This document shows, in pieces, positions 1-8,191 of a stretch of DNA of 64,000 nucleotides. How positions within the stretch are numbered: position 1 is the stretch's first letter; each line of letters begins with the position of its first letter. Source of the DNA: Glutamicibacter sp002979865 (GTDB taxonomy: Bacteria; Actinomycetota; Actinomycetes; Actinomycetales; Micrococcaceae); NCBI RefSeq assembly GCF_050030965.1, contig NZ_CP188297.1, positions 2,976,001 to 3,040,000 of the forward strand, read 5' to 3'. The translations under genes were made by a program, and so were the position numbers. Under the pieces are notes generated by a model, which worked only from the letters and a program-made list of their open reading frames with translations, searched no databases and was not told where the DNA came from.

Positions 1-1
1 G

Positions 2-784
2 ACCTTGGTGCTGCCCTATAACGACCGCGCCGCCATCGAGGCGGCCTTCGCCGAGCACGGTGCGAATATCGCTGCGGTGATTACCGAATCTGCTCCGTGC
101 AACATGGGTGTCGTAGTTCCAGAGGACGGATTCAACAAGTTCCTGAAGGAAACTACCGCCAAGCACGGCGCGCTGCTGATCCTCGACGAGGTCCTCACCG
201 GCTTCCGCGCTTCCTCATCGGGCTACTGGGGCCTGACCGGCAAGGAAGAGGGCTGGAACGCAGACCTCTACACCTTCGGCAAGGTCATCGGCGGCGGTTT
301 GCCCACCGCGGCCCTGGGCGGACGCGCTGAGGTCATGGACTACCTGGCACCATTGGGTCCGGTCTACCAGGCAGGCACGCTGTCGGGCAACCCGGTAGCG
401 ATGGCTGCCGGCATCGCCCAGCTGACCCACGCGACCGAGGACGTCTACGCGCACCTGGCCAAGCAGTCCGAGGCGCTGCAGGGTGCCATCACCGAATCCT
501 TCAATGCTGCTGGCCTGGACCACTCGATCCAGCGCGCCGGTACCTTGTTCTCGGTAGCTTTCGGCACCTCCGAAAGGGGAGTGCGCAACTACGCTGACGC
601 GCAGGGGCAGGAAGCCTTCCGCTATGCACCGTTCTTCCACTCGATGCTGGACTCCGGGGTGTACCTGCCGCCAAGCGTCTTCGAAGCATGGTTCGTCTCG
701 GCGGCCCATGATGATGCCGCAATGGAGAAGATCTTCGCGGCCCTCCCAGCAGCTGCCCGGGCCGCTGCGGCCGCCACGGCCTAA
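2..784 (+). CDS. hemL: Glutamate-1-semialdehyde 2,1-aminomutase (C-terminal part)
   Basis: HemL is a PLP enzyme that converts glutamate-1-semialdehyde to 5-aminolevulinate, the first committed tetrapyrrole precursor in the C5 pathway. The gene is cut by the left window edge; about 260 of the usual ~430 residues are present. Visible motifs are the PLP-contacting Asp in LILDEVLTGFR, the Schiff-base Lys in YTFGKVIGGG, and GPVYQAGTLSGNP, which is highly characteristic of HemL among class-III aminotransferases. The reading frame is open from base 2, so the in-frame TTG at base 5 is not the real start. It ends in TAA and an Ala-rich tail, followed by a strong hairpin, so hemL looks like the last gene of its transcript. 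Confidence 0.93.
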   Translation, partial: TLVLPYNDRAAIEAAFAEHGANIAAVITESAPCNMGVVVPEDGFNKFLKETTAKHGALLILDEVLTGFRASSSGYWGLTGKEEGWNADLYTFGKVIGGGLPTAALGGRAEVMDYLAPLGPVYQAGTLSGNPVAMAAGIAQLTHATEDVYAHLAKQSEALQGAITESFNAAGLDHSIQRAGTLFSVAFGTSERGVRNYADAQGQEAFRYAPFFHSMLDSGVYLPPSVFEAWFVSAAHDDAAMEKIFAALPAAARAAAAATA

Positions 785-805
785 TTGCAGGCTCCCGAGG
801 GCAAC

Positions 806-851
806 AGCCAGGGCCAGGCAGGCACCGTGAGGTGCTTGCCTGGCCCTGGCT
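806..851 (+). terminator. Hairpin terminator after hemL
   Basis: There is a 21-bp stem, AGCCAGGGCCAGGCAGGCACC, folding back on its complement with one G-U type mismatch around a GTGA loop. It starts 22 bases after the hemL stop. A short T-containing stretch follows (TCATTT), so termination is likely but not a textbook U-run. Confidence 0.75.
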
Positions 852-883
852 CATTTAAGCCTGGAAAGACGGTGGGAAACGGA

Positions 884-917
884 ACTGCCCGAGTTCCGTA
901 TACGGAACTCGGGCAGT
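884..917 (-). terminator. Perfect palindrome downstream of metQ
   Basis: A perfect 34-bp palindrome (17-bp arms reading ACTGCCCGAGTTCCGTA) lies 44 bases past the metQ stop on the minus strand. It sits between the convergent hemL and metQ genes and next to the hemL hairpin, so each unit appears to have its own terminator. There is no U-run on either side. Confidence 0.6.
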
Positions 918-960
918 CAAGGTTCAAGCGTTCGGGAATGCCCCGTGGCTGGAAACCGGA

Positions 961-1809
961 TTAGAAAGCGGCGATAACGCTGCCGTCGGTCCAGGTCTTC
1001 TCGATGTAATCGCGGACCTCATCGGAGTGCAACAGCTCTTCAAGCTTCGCAACAGCCGGGGTCTCTTCGCCGTCGCGCCAGGTCAGGAAGTTGGCGTTGG
1101 GGTTGTTCGCGCCCGACTCCTGGGCAAGCATCTCTGCTTTGTCCAGCTTGGCCTGGACGATGTAGTTGCCGTTGATGACCGCCAAGCCGATGGAATCATC
1201 GGACTTGTAGTACTGGACGACCTGCTCGGCGTTGGCGTCAGTGATTTCGAGGTTCAGCGGGTTCTTGTCCGCGTTGCCGTTGACGGTCAGCAGGGAATCA
1301 TCATCGCTGAGGTTCTGCAGCAGCCCTGCTTCTTCCAGGACGCGCATGCCGCGGATCTGATTCACCGGGTCGTTGTTCAGCAGTACCTTGGTGCCTTCTG
1401 CGACGTCCTTGGCGTCCTTGAACTTCTTCGAGAAGACGGTCATTGGCTCCACATGAACGCCAGCGCCGTGCGCGAACTCGTAGCCCTTTTCCTTCATCTC
1501 GGTAGCCAGGTAGGCCTCGGTCTGGAAGTAGTTGGCATCCAGCGAGCCGTCGGCAAGTCCGGTGTTCGGGGTGACGTAGTCATCGATCTCCATGACTTCC
1601 AAGTCGATGCCGGCTTCCTTCGCCAAGTTCTCATCGATGAAGTTCAGGATGTCTGCCTGTGGGACCGGGCTGGCGCCTACCTTGATAACCGTAGGGTTTG
1701 CCGGATCCAGGGTCGCTGCAGCATCAGCAGTTGGTTCGCTGCTGCCGCAAGCAGTCAGGGCGAATGCGGTGGCAACACCGGTGATGGCGAGTGCGAGTTT
1801 CTTGCGCAT
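961..1809 (-). CDS. metQ: Methionine ABC transporter substrate-binding lipoprotein
   Basis: This is the NlpA/MetQ-family solute-binding protein of the D/L-methionine importer, anchored outside the membrane and delivering ligand to MetI. The chosen start gives 282 residues beginning MRKKLALA, a signal peptide and a lipobox (LTAC, lipidated Cys near residue 21). This ATG is preceded by AAGGAAAG at good spacing; a longer in-frame extension upstream lacks a signal peptide at its N-terminus. The body carries family features such as the VKVGASPVPQ-like first strand and TEAYLATEMKEKG. It is the third gene of metN-metI-metQ, about 100 bases after metI. Confidence 0.93.
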   Translation of the reverse strand: MRKKLALAITGVATAFALTACGSSEPTADAAATLDPANPTVIKVGASPVPQADILNFIDENLAKEAGIDLEVMEIDDYVTPNTGLADGSLDANYFQTEAYLATEMKEKGYEFAHGAGVHVEPMTVFSKKFKDAKDVAEGTKVLLNNDPVNQIRGMRVLEEAGLLQNLSDDDSLLTVNGNADKNPLNLEITDANAEQVVQYYKSDDSIGLAVINGNYIVQAKLDKAEMLAQESGANNPNANFLTWRDGEETPAVAKLEELLHSDEVRDYIEKTWTDGSVIAAF

Positions 1810-1912
1810 AACTTGTCTTTCCTTAGGTAGAGCCGTGAGGCACGATGCGAGTGGATTTGCCGTGTCCTCAGCGGTTCCACGGCTCCGCCGGATAGACCGG
1901 CGGAAGTTTTGA

Positions 1913-2578
1913 CTAGCGGTGATCGACCTTGCGGGCGATCGCATCACCGATGACCTGCACCAGCTGGACCATGATCACGATAATCACGATGGTCGCAAGC
2001 ATGATGGGCATGTTGTAGCGGACGTAGCCGTAGTTGTAGGCCAGACGACCCAAACCGCCACCGCCTACCAAGCCAGCCATCGCGGAGTAGCCGATCAAGG
2101 TCACCAGAGTTGTGGTGACGGCCGAAATGATGCCGGGCATGGCTTCAGGCACCAGGACCTTGCGAATGGTTTGCAGCTTGGTGGAACCCATCACCAGCGC
2201 GGCATCGACCTTGCCAGCGGAAACATCGCGCAAGGCGGTTTCCACCAGGCGGGCGAAAAATGGGACCGTGCCGATGGTCAAAGAGACCGAGGCAGCGATC
2301 GGGCCCAGCGCGGTGCCGATGAGCATCGCGGCGAACGGAATCAGGGCGACCATTAAGATGGCGAACGGGACGGAACGGGTGATGTTCACGATCACCGTGG
2401 AGAGAATCGCGTTTAGCCAGCGGACCGGCGCCAGTCCGCCTTTGCCAGTGACATGCAGCAAGATACCCAGCAGCAGTCCGATGATCACGGTGATCACACC
2501 TGAGATCAAGACCATCTGCAGGGTTTCGACGGTCGCTTGGCCTACGGCCTTGAGTACGGTGGGGGTGAAGAAATCCAT
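1913..2578 (-). CDS. metI: Methionine ABC transporter permease
   Basis: MetI is the integral-membrane subunit of the methionine importer. Its 221 residues match the family length, with about five hydrophobic segments and the permease signature region VTTTLVTLIGYSAMAG containing the EAMPGI coupling helix that docks on the ATPase. It begins MDFFTP, three bases after the metN stop, implying translational coupling with metN. MetQ follows downstream. Substrate is inferred from the whole NIL-domain metNIQ set. Confidence 0.93.
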   Translation of the reverse strand: MDFFTPTVLKAVGQATVETLQMVLISGVITVIIGLLLGILLHVTGKGGLAPVRWLNAILSTVIVNITRSVPFAILMVALIPFAAMLIGTALGPIAASVSLTIGTVPFFARLVETALRDVSAGKVDAALVMGSTKLQTIRKVLVPEAMPGIISAVTTTLVTLIGYSAMAGLVGGGGLGRLAYNYGYVRYNMPIMLATIVIIVIMVQLVQVIGDAIARKVDHR

Positions 2579-2581
2579 TGC

Positions 2582-3574
2582 TTACTTGGCTCCCTTCACG
2601 GTTACGGCGATGCCGGTGGACTTCAGGTGGTTCACGATTGCATCCAGATCCGCGTCGGGAGCCAGCTGCAGGCGCAAGTGCGCGTACTGCTGGTTGCCAA
2701 GCTGCTCGACCGAACCAGCCAAGACATTGACATCGGTATTGAACAAGCGGGCAATGGAAGAGATGACAGGCTGGGTCGCCTGGCCGCCGGTGTAGAGCAG
2801 GTCCAGGATCGGTCCTTCGCCCTCGATGCGTGGTGCGTCGCCCGGAAGCGGGAGCAACGTGGAAGCCAAAGTGCCTTCGGCGTTGGTGATGACCTGTTCG
2901 ATATTGCCGTGCTCCACGATCTTGCCGTTTTCCAGCAGCGAAACGGAATCGCAGGCTTGCTTCACGACGTGCATTTCGTGGGTAATGATCAGCACGGTGA
3001 TGTTCAACCGATCGCGCAGCTTCTTGACCAAATCGAGGATTTCATCGGTGGTCTTCGGATCCAAGGCACTGGTCGGCTCATCACAGAGCAGGACATCCGG
3101 ATCGGTGGCCAGCGCCCGGGCGATACCAACGCGCTGGCGCTGGCCACCGGAAAGCTGGGATGGGTACCCTTTGGCGAACCTGGTCAGGCCCACGAGCTCC
3201 AGGAGTTCAGCGACCTTGGCATCAATTTCGGCTTTGGGCATGCCACCAAGCTCCAGCGGGTATGCCACATTCTGCTCGGTGGTGCGCGAGTCGAAGAGGT
3301 TCGCGTGCTGGAAAACCATGCCAATTCGACGTCGCGCATTCCGTAACTCGTCGGTGCTGACGTTGGTCAGCTCCTTGCCGTTAACGGCAACGGTTCCGGA
3401 TGTGGGCTGGTCGAGCAAGGTCAAGCAACGGACGAGAGTGGATTTACCCGCTCCGGAATGTCCGACGATGCCATGAATTTTCCCGGTAGGGACTTCAAGG
3501 CTGACACCATCAAGGGCAACAACATCCTTGCCGTCTTGCTGGTAGACCTTGCGCAGGTCACTGACTGTGATCAC
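2582..3574 (-). CDS. metN: Methionine ABC transporter ATP-binding protein
   Basis: MetN powers methionine import. Residues 1-240 form the ABC ATPase: Walker A GHSGAGKST (residues 38-46), the signature LSGGQRQR and Walker B VLLCDEPTSALD. Residues ~255-330 form the C-terminal NIL domain that binds methionine and trans-inhibits transport, and this separates MetN from other ABC ATPases. The start is GTG with AAGGA about nine bases upstream. It is the first gene of the operon. I see no convincing SAM riboswitch in the leader, so control is probably by a protein repressor or by other means. Confidence 0.94.
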   Translation of the reverse strand: MITVSDLRKVYQQDGKDVVALDGVSLEVPTGKIHGIVGHSGAGKSTLVRCLTLLDQPTSGTVAVNGKELTNVSTDELRNARRRIGMVFQHANLFDSRTTEQNVAYPLELGGMPKAEIDAKVAELLELVGLTRFAKGYPSQLSGGQRQRVGIARALATDPDVLLCDEPTSALDPKTTDEILDLVKKLRDRLNITVLIITHEMHVVKQACDSVSLLENGKIVEHGNIEQVITNAEGTLASTLLPLPGDAPRIEGEGPILDLLYTGGQATQPVISSIARLFNTDVNVLAGSVEQLGNQQYAHLRLQLAPDADLDAIVNHLKSTGIAVTVKGAK

Positions 3575-3820
3575 TAGGCGTGTTCCTTCAGATTCTCAAA
3601 GGGTGTAGAGAGTACCCTCCATTGAATCATCATCGAACAAAATCGCCCGAATCAAGGGGAAATTACAGTCAAGATTCTTAGTATGAGGCCTTAATGGGGG
3701 AGCCTTCGAATATAATTTGTTGATTTGTGACAGAAAATGAACGATTGGCTTCCGCATGGTGGTCGCGAGGCCTGTTGACCCCATGTGAAACGGGGCACAA
3801 GAAGCTGATTATTTCAATCT
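3575..3820. other. metNIQ leader and intergenic region
   Basis: This stretch lies upstream of metN and past the stop of the minus-strand exonuclease gene. It is AT-richer than its surroundings. On the minus strand it holds TTGACT and TATATT hexamers that could be promoter parts, but no pair has good spacing. A 62-residue minus-strand ORF here has no recognisable features and I do not call it. No S-box core or long attenuator hairpin was found. Confidence 0.4.
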
Positions 3821-4504
3821 TTACGACTCGGTGATAGGCCAAGCGCCGTCGACAACAGCTTCAGGCTTCGTCTTGCGCAAGTATTTCTGGAAACTTTCTG
3901 CCTGTTCTTTCGCCCAACCGATCTGCCAGCCGTGCAGCACCATCGGATCTACTTGCAACTGCGGATAGCGTTCGCCCAGCTGGCGAGCGACCTCGACGCA
4001 GGCAACTGCATCGGCCAACGAGGTGTGCGCATTTTCGAGGACTACACCGTAGAACTCGCAAGCCGCCGCAAGGGTGCGCTTCCCCTTGCGGAACTTGTCA
4101 ACCTGCTTGTCGATGATGAACGGATCGATCACATTGCCCGGGAAAAACGGCTCAAGGTCGTAGCGAACGGCTTCGCTGTAGAGCACTGAGAAATCGTACG
4201 AAGCATTAAAAGCAACGATTGGCGCTTGCTCCGAGGCGAACTTCAGCAAATTCAAGATCTCCTGAACGGACTGTTTCGCCGGGGCACCGTCGGCGCGGGC
4301 TTTCTCGGTGGAGATTCCGTGAACTGCGGCCGCGGCCTCTGGAATCTCGACCCCGGGGTTTACCAGCCACTCGCGGTTGTTCACCACTTTGCCATCGGCA
4401 TCCAGCAAGACAACCGATGCCGTAACGATGCGTGCAGTATTGGTATCAACACCAGTGGTTTCCAAATCAAAGCCAATTGCCAGGCCCTTGTGCCATTCAG
4501 TCAT
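3821..4504 (-). CDS. DnaQ-like 3'-5' exonuclease (DEDDh)
   Basis: This 227-residue protein has a DnaQ/PolIII-epsilon exonuclease fold that removes 3' nucleotides from DNA or RNA with two metal ions. Visible motifs are ExoI D13-x-E15 in GFDLETTG, ExoII with Asp in FNASYDFSVL, and ExoIII HTSLADA with the catalytic His and Asp, so it is of DEDDh type. It has no polymerase or UvrC fusion, so it may be an accessory proofreading or repair nuclease rather than the replicase epsilon. It is transcribed away from the ATL-adnAB block and appears leaderless. Confidence 0.88.
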   Translation of the reverse strand: MTEWHKGLAIGFDLETTGVDTNTARIVTASVVLLDADGKVVNNREWLVNPGVEIPEAAAAVHGISTEKARADGAPAKQSVQEILNLLKFASEQAPIVAFNASYDFSVLYSEAVRYDLEPFFPGNVIDPFIIDKQVDKFRKGKRTLAAACEFYGVVLENAHTSLADAVACVEVARQLGERYPQLQVDPMVLHGWQIGWAKEQAESFQKYLRKTKPEAVVDGAWPITES

Positions 4505-4511
4505 GGATATA

Positions 4512-4517
4512 ACGCTA
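4512..4517 (-). promoter_or_regulatory. Leaderless-type -10 box for the DnaQ-like gene
   Basis: TAGCGT (TANNNT) lies seven bases before the ATG, which would place the transcription start at or next to the start codon. There is no Shine-Dalgarno sequence in between. A good -35 is not evident. Confidence 0.4.
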
Positions 4518-4592
4518 CAGCCAAGGCGGGACAGGACGGCCCTGCGAATTGCGTGTTGTGGAGTCCTGCAAGCTAATTGGCAGAATAGGGCT

Positions 4593-4982
4593 ATGACATC
4601 TGACGCAGCCGAAAAGCCCCTGGACTATTCAGAGGCGGTGCATCGCCTCGCAGCACTCGTCCCGGCAGGGGCGGTGCTCAGCTACAAGGACGTGGCAGAA
4701 CTTCTCGGAAGCGGGGGAGCACGCCAAACGGGCAAGGCGATGGCAAGCGCGCCGGAAGGGACACCATGGTGGCGGATTATCCGCTCCAACGGTTCCATGG
4801 CCGATGCGCTTGCCGAAGCAGCAGAACGGCACTGGATCGCAGAAGAACTGGCAGCACCTGGCCGTCACGTGAACATGAATAGATACCGCTGGAACCCCAA
4901 CGACTGGGCGTGGGAAAAAATTGACGCGCTGCGTACGGCGCTGGGCAACCCCAAAATGTCCGAGATGGATGATCAACTATGA
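4593..4982 (+). CDS. Alkyltransferase-like protein (ATL)
   Basis: This 129-residue protein has the DNA-binding domain of O6-alkylguanine-DNA alkyltransferase, but the acceptor Cys of PCHR is replaced: the site reads P-W-W-R (residues 58-61). ATL proteins bind O6-alkylguanine without repairing it and flag it for nucleotide excision repair. In most ATLs the motif is PWHR, so here the usual His is also Trp. Conserved neighbours include VLSYKDVAELLG and the ARQTGKAM helix. I chose the ATG at 4593; a longer upstream frame has no homology-like content. Its TGA overlaps the adnA ATG, suggesting translation coupled to the recombination helicase. Confidence 0.85.
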   Translation: MTSDAAEKPLDYSEAVHRLAALVPAGAVLSYKDVAELLGSGGARQTGKAMASAPEGTPWWRIIRSNGSMADALAEAAERHWIAEELAAPGRHVNMNRYRWNPNDWAWEKIDALRTALGNPKMSEMDDQL

Positions 4983-7900
4983 GTATGGAAGAGACCCGAA
5001 GCCAGCCCCGCGAAGAAGCCACCTCGGTCCTTGGCCACTTGCATTCGGTGGAAAGCCCGGTCCTGGTCACTGGGGCTCCGGGTACCGGCAAGACCCATCT
5101 GCTCATCGACACCGCGGTGGCGCACCTTGACGCCGGGCTCGATCCGCAGGCCCTCTTGATCATCGGGCCAACTCGACTGACCGCTGCCTCGATCCGTGAT
5201 GAGCTCAGCCGCCGAGCAGAACGGACTTTCACCGAACCGGTGGTTCGCACCTGGTCGGCTTATGCCTTTGACTTGATCCGCCGTGCCCGCGTTGAAGGAC
5301 TCTTGCCCCAGCTCGAACGCATTCCCCGCTTGCTCTCCGGTCCGGAACAGGACACCCTCATCGGCCACCTGCTGGAAGGCCATGCCGAAGGCCTCACCGA
5401 AGGACCGCAGTGGCCAAGCGAACTGGCGCTGGCAGTAGGGACTCGCGGCTTCCGCAAGGAAATCCGCGAGTTCTTCGACCGTGTTTCAGAGCTGGGATTG
5501 GAACCTGCAGACATCGCTGACCTCGGCCAGCAAGCCAACCGCCCCGAATGGCACGCTGCTGCGCTGTTCTACCAGGAATACCGCGACCTGCTGGACTTGG
5601 GCAGCGCCGAAGCCTTCGACCCGGCAGGGCTGATTACCCGGGCGGCACAAATTCTGGAAGACAATGAAGCGTTCCTGCACGCAGAACAGGACCGGTTGGC
5701 CCTGATCCTCGTGGATGACCTGCAAGAAGCCACCCTGTCGCAGCACCGCCTCCTGGCTCTGCTCGGCAAGGACCGCGCCATGGTCGCTTTCGCTGCACCC
5801 GACAGCGTAGTTCAGGGATTCCGCGGTGCCCGCACCGATGAATTGCATCGTTTCGCACAGAATTACGCGAGTGCTGGCGAAGCGACCTGCCTCGAACTGA
5901 CCCACGGCTATCGAATGTCTGGACAGATCACCGAGGCATGGAAACGGATCGTCAGCCGCGTGCCGCTGGCTGCAGGCTTGCGCGGACGAGCTATTGAGCC
6001 GTTGAACGTGCCGGAACACGAACTATGCCAGGCACTGGTATTCGAGAATTCCACCTTGGAAGAACGTTTCATTGCCCAGCGGATAGTGCATCTGAACCTC
6101 TACGAGAACCGCAGCCTCGCTGAAATTGCGATTGTGGTGCGCAACGGTTCACAGGTGCGCTCCTTCAGCCGTTTTCTTGAAGGCCAGGGAATCGGCGTGC
6201 AGGTGCCGCCGGCCGAAATTCCATTGAAGGATGAAGGTGCGGTCCGTCCGCTGCTTGACCTGTTGAATTTGGCGTTCAGCGATTCTGTCACCGATGACCC
6301 GCTCCTGATGCAGAACCTGCTGCTGTCGCGTTATGGGATGAGCACTGCCTTGGAAATCCGCCGGATCCGCCAGCTCTTGCGCCAGCAGGAAGCCGCAGCC
6401 GGCGGACGCCGCTCCAGCCAGGAGTTGCTTGAATCCTGCCTGCGTGAACCGGCAATGGCCGAGAAATTGGGCAAGCCGGGTTACGGATTGAACCGGCTGC
6501 TGAAGATGTACTCCGCGCTGCAAGACGAACTGGCCAGCGGAACCGCTACACCGGAAACAGCGCTCTGGGTGATGTGGGAGGCCTCGGGCCGGGCAAAGGC
6601 CTGGCGCGAAGAGGCCCTGGGCACCGGCACTGCCGCCCGCCGCGCAGATCATGACCTGGATGCTGTCCTGTCGCTTTTCCAAGCCGCAGAACGTTTTGTG
6701 GATCAGCTTCCCGGCGCCAGCGTCCAGCAGTTCATCGAGCACATCTTGCAGCAGGAATTGCCCATGGACTCCTTGGCAACCCGTGCTGCCGGTGGGCAAA
6801 CCGTCACGGTTCTCACTACCGCTGCCGCTGCCGGAAAGCAATGGCCAGTGGTCTTTATCCCCGGGCTGCAAGAAGGCTCCTGGCCCAACCTCCGGCTCCG
6901 TGGCGAGCTGCTCGGTTCCAATGCGCTCGCCGACGCCGCGGAGCATGGCATTGAATTCCTGGCCACCCGAACGCCAACGCATCTGGTACGCCAAATCCGC
7001 AACGACGAATTGCGCAGCTTCAGCAATGCCGTCTCCCGTGCTGGAGACCAGCTGATTTGCACGGCGGTCGATAACGAAGACAGCCAGCCTTCCTCTTTCC
7101 TGGATCTGGTCGAGCCACCGGGGCCAGAAGGCAGGGAACCAACCGCGGTTCCGCGCATCCGTTCGCTTCCAACCTTGGTGGCAGAGCTGCGCAGCACCGC
7201 CGAGAGAGCCAGGGCCGCCGGCCTTGGGGCAGCGCCAGCGCCGGACGATGTGGAAGCAGCTAACCTGTACCAGGACGCCACCCACGTGCTTGGACGCCTG
7301 GCTCAGGCAGAGCGCCCGGTGCGAGGAGCGCATCCAAGTTCCTGGTGGGGGTTGCGCGAACTGACTACCCATGAACCGGTTATCCCGGAAGACCAGCCTC
7401 GGCGGGTGTCACCGTCGAAGGTGGAAACCCTGGTGAAATCGCCGCTGAACTGGTTTGTGCAAAGCGCTGGTGGAACCGCTGCCCGCGATTTCGCGGCCTC
7501 CTTGGGTACGCTGATCCACTCCATCGCCGAAGAGCATCCCGATGCAAGCGGAAGCGAATACCAGCAGATCCTGGAGCAACGCTGGCCAGAGCTGGAAAAA
7601 CTGGAGAACTGGGAAGGTCAAAGGGACTTCGACCGTGCCAATAGCATGCTCAAGAAGTTCGCCGCCTACTGCGTCACCATGCGCCAAGAAGGACGCGAAC
7701 TGGTGGCTCGCGAGATGCCGTTCCAGATCGAGGTCCCGGCCCCTGACGGCACGCATATCCAGCTTCGCGGAATTATCGACCGCGTCGAAGCTGACGCCAA
7801 CGGCAAGGTGAGGGTCGTTGACCTGAAAACCGGTTCCACTGCGCCATCCAAGGACGCAACCTTGGAACACCCGCAGCTAGGCGTCTACCAAACCGCAATC

Positions 7901-8191
7901 CAGCTCGGCGCGTTGCAAGATCACGAGGAAACTGCAGGACTCCCGGATGAGCCAGCCGGCGCATCCTTGGTCTACGTCGGTACCAGCACCAAGGGCGCCT
8001 CGGTCCGTGAACAACCATCAATTGGTGAAGGGGACTGGGCCCGCGCGCTCATCTTCGAAGCTGCCTCGCTGATGGGAAACAGTGAATTCATCACCCGGCA
8101 CGTTTCGGGAGCCGCAGGGATCCTCGGCAACTGCACGCTGCCTGAAATCTGCCCTTTGTGCGCCCAAGGACGACAGGTCACCGAACCATGA
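4979..8191 (+). CDS. adnA: AdnA-like helicase-nuclease subunit
   Basis: This 1,070-residue UvrD-like SF1 motor carries a C-terminal RecB-type nuclease and resembles the A subunit of the actinobacterial AdnAB double-strand-break resection machine. Walker A is GAPGTGKT (residues 32-39). Walker B is degenerate (VDDLQEA rather than DExQD), and the usual TxHxxKGLEW motif is also altered (LTTAAAAGKQW). The nuclease motifs are intact: the metal-binding Asp in RGIIDRVE, VVDLKTGS, and QLGVY. The C-terminus has three clustered cysteines (C-x5-C-x2-C), possibly a metal or Fe-S remnant. It overlaps both the upstream ATL gene and adnB by ATGA, so the partners are co-translated. The A/B assignment rests on order and motor degeneracy. 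Confidence 0.87.
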   Translation: MSMEETRSQPREEATSVLGHLHSVESPVLVTGAPGTGKTHLLIDTAVAHLDAGLDPQALLIIGPTRLTAASIRDELSRRAERTFTEPVVRTWSAYAFDLIRRARVEGLLPQLERIPRLLSGPEQDTLIGHLLEGHAEGLTEGPQWPSELALAVGTRGFRKEIREFFDRVSELGLEPADIADLGQQANRPEWHAAALFYQEYRDLLDLGSAEAFDPAGLITRAAQILEDNEAFLHAEQDRLALILVDDLQEATLSQHRLLALLGKDRAMVAFAAPDSVVQGFRGARTDELHRFAQNYASAGEATCLELTHGYRMSGQITEAWKRIVSRVPLAAGLRGRAIEPLNVPEHELCQALVFENSTLEERFIAQRIVHLNLYENRSLAEIAIVVRNGSQVRSFSRFLEGQGIGVQVPPAEIPLKDEGAVRPLLDLLNLAFSDSVTDDPLLMQNLLLSRYGMSTALEIRRIRQLLRQQEAAAGGRRSSQELLESCLREPAMAEKLGKPGYGLNRLLKMYSALQDELASGTATPETALWVMWEASGRAKAWREEALGTGTAARRADHDLDAVLSLFQAAERFVDQLPGASVQQFIEHILQQELPMDSLATRAAGGQTVTVLTTAAAAGKQWPVVFIPGLQEGSWPNLRLRGELLGSNALADAAEHGIEFLATRTPTHLVRQIRNDELRSFSNAVSRAGDQLICTAVDNEDSQPSSFLDLVEPPGPEGREPTAVPRIRSLPTLVAELRSTAERARAAGLGAAPAPDDVEAANLYQDATHVLGRLAQAERPVRGAHPSSWWGLRELTTHEPVIPEDQPRRVSPSKVETLVKSPLNWFVQSAGGTAARDFAASLGTLIHSIAEEHPDASGSEYQQILEQRWPELEKLENWEGQRDFDRANSMLKKFAAYCVTMRQEGRELVAREMPFQIEVPAPDGTHIQLRGIIDRVEADANGKVRVVDLKTGSTAPSKDATLEHPQLGVYQTAIQLGALQDHEETAGLPDEPAGASLVYVGTSTKGASVREQPSIGEGDWARALIFEAASLMGNSEFITRHVSGAAGILGNCTLPEICPLCAQGRQVTEP

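Noticed and set aside
3596..3784. 62-codon minus-strand ORF in the metN leader
   Set aside because: No recognisable domain, weak start context and no conservation argument; kept as intergenic.
3575..3820. SAM riboswitch or attenuator before metNIQ
   Set aside because: No S-box, SAM-II or SAM-IV-like core could be laid out by eye in the leader, and no long hairpin with U-run was found.
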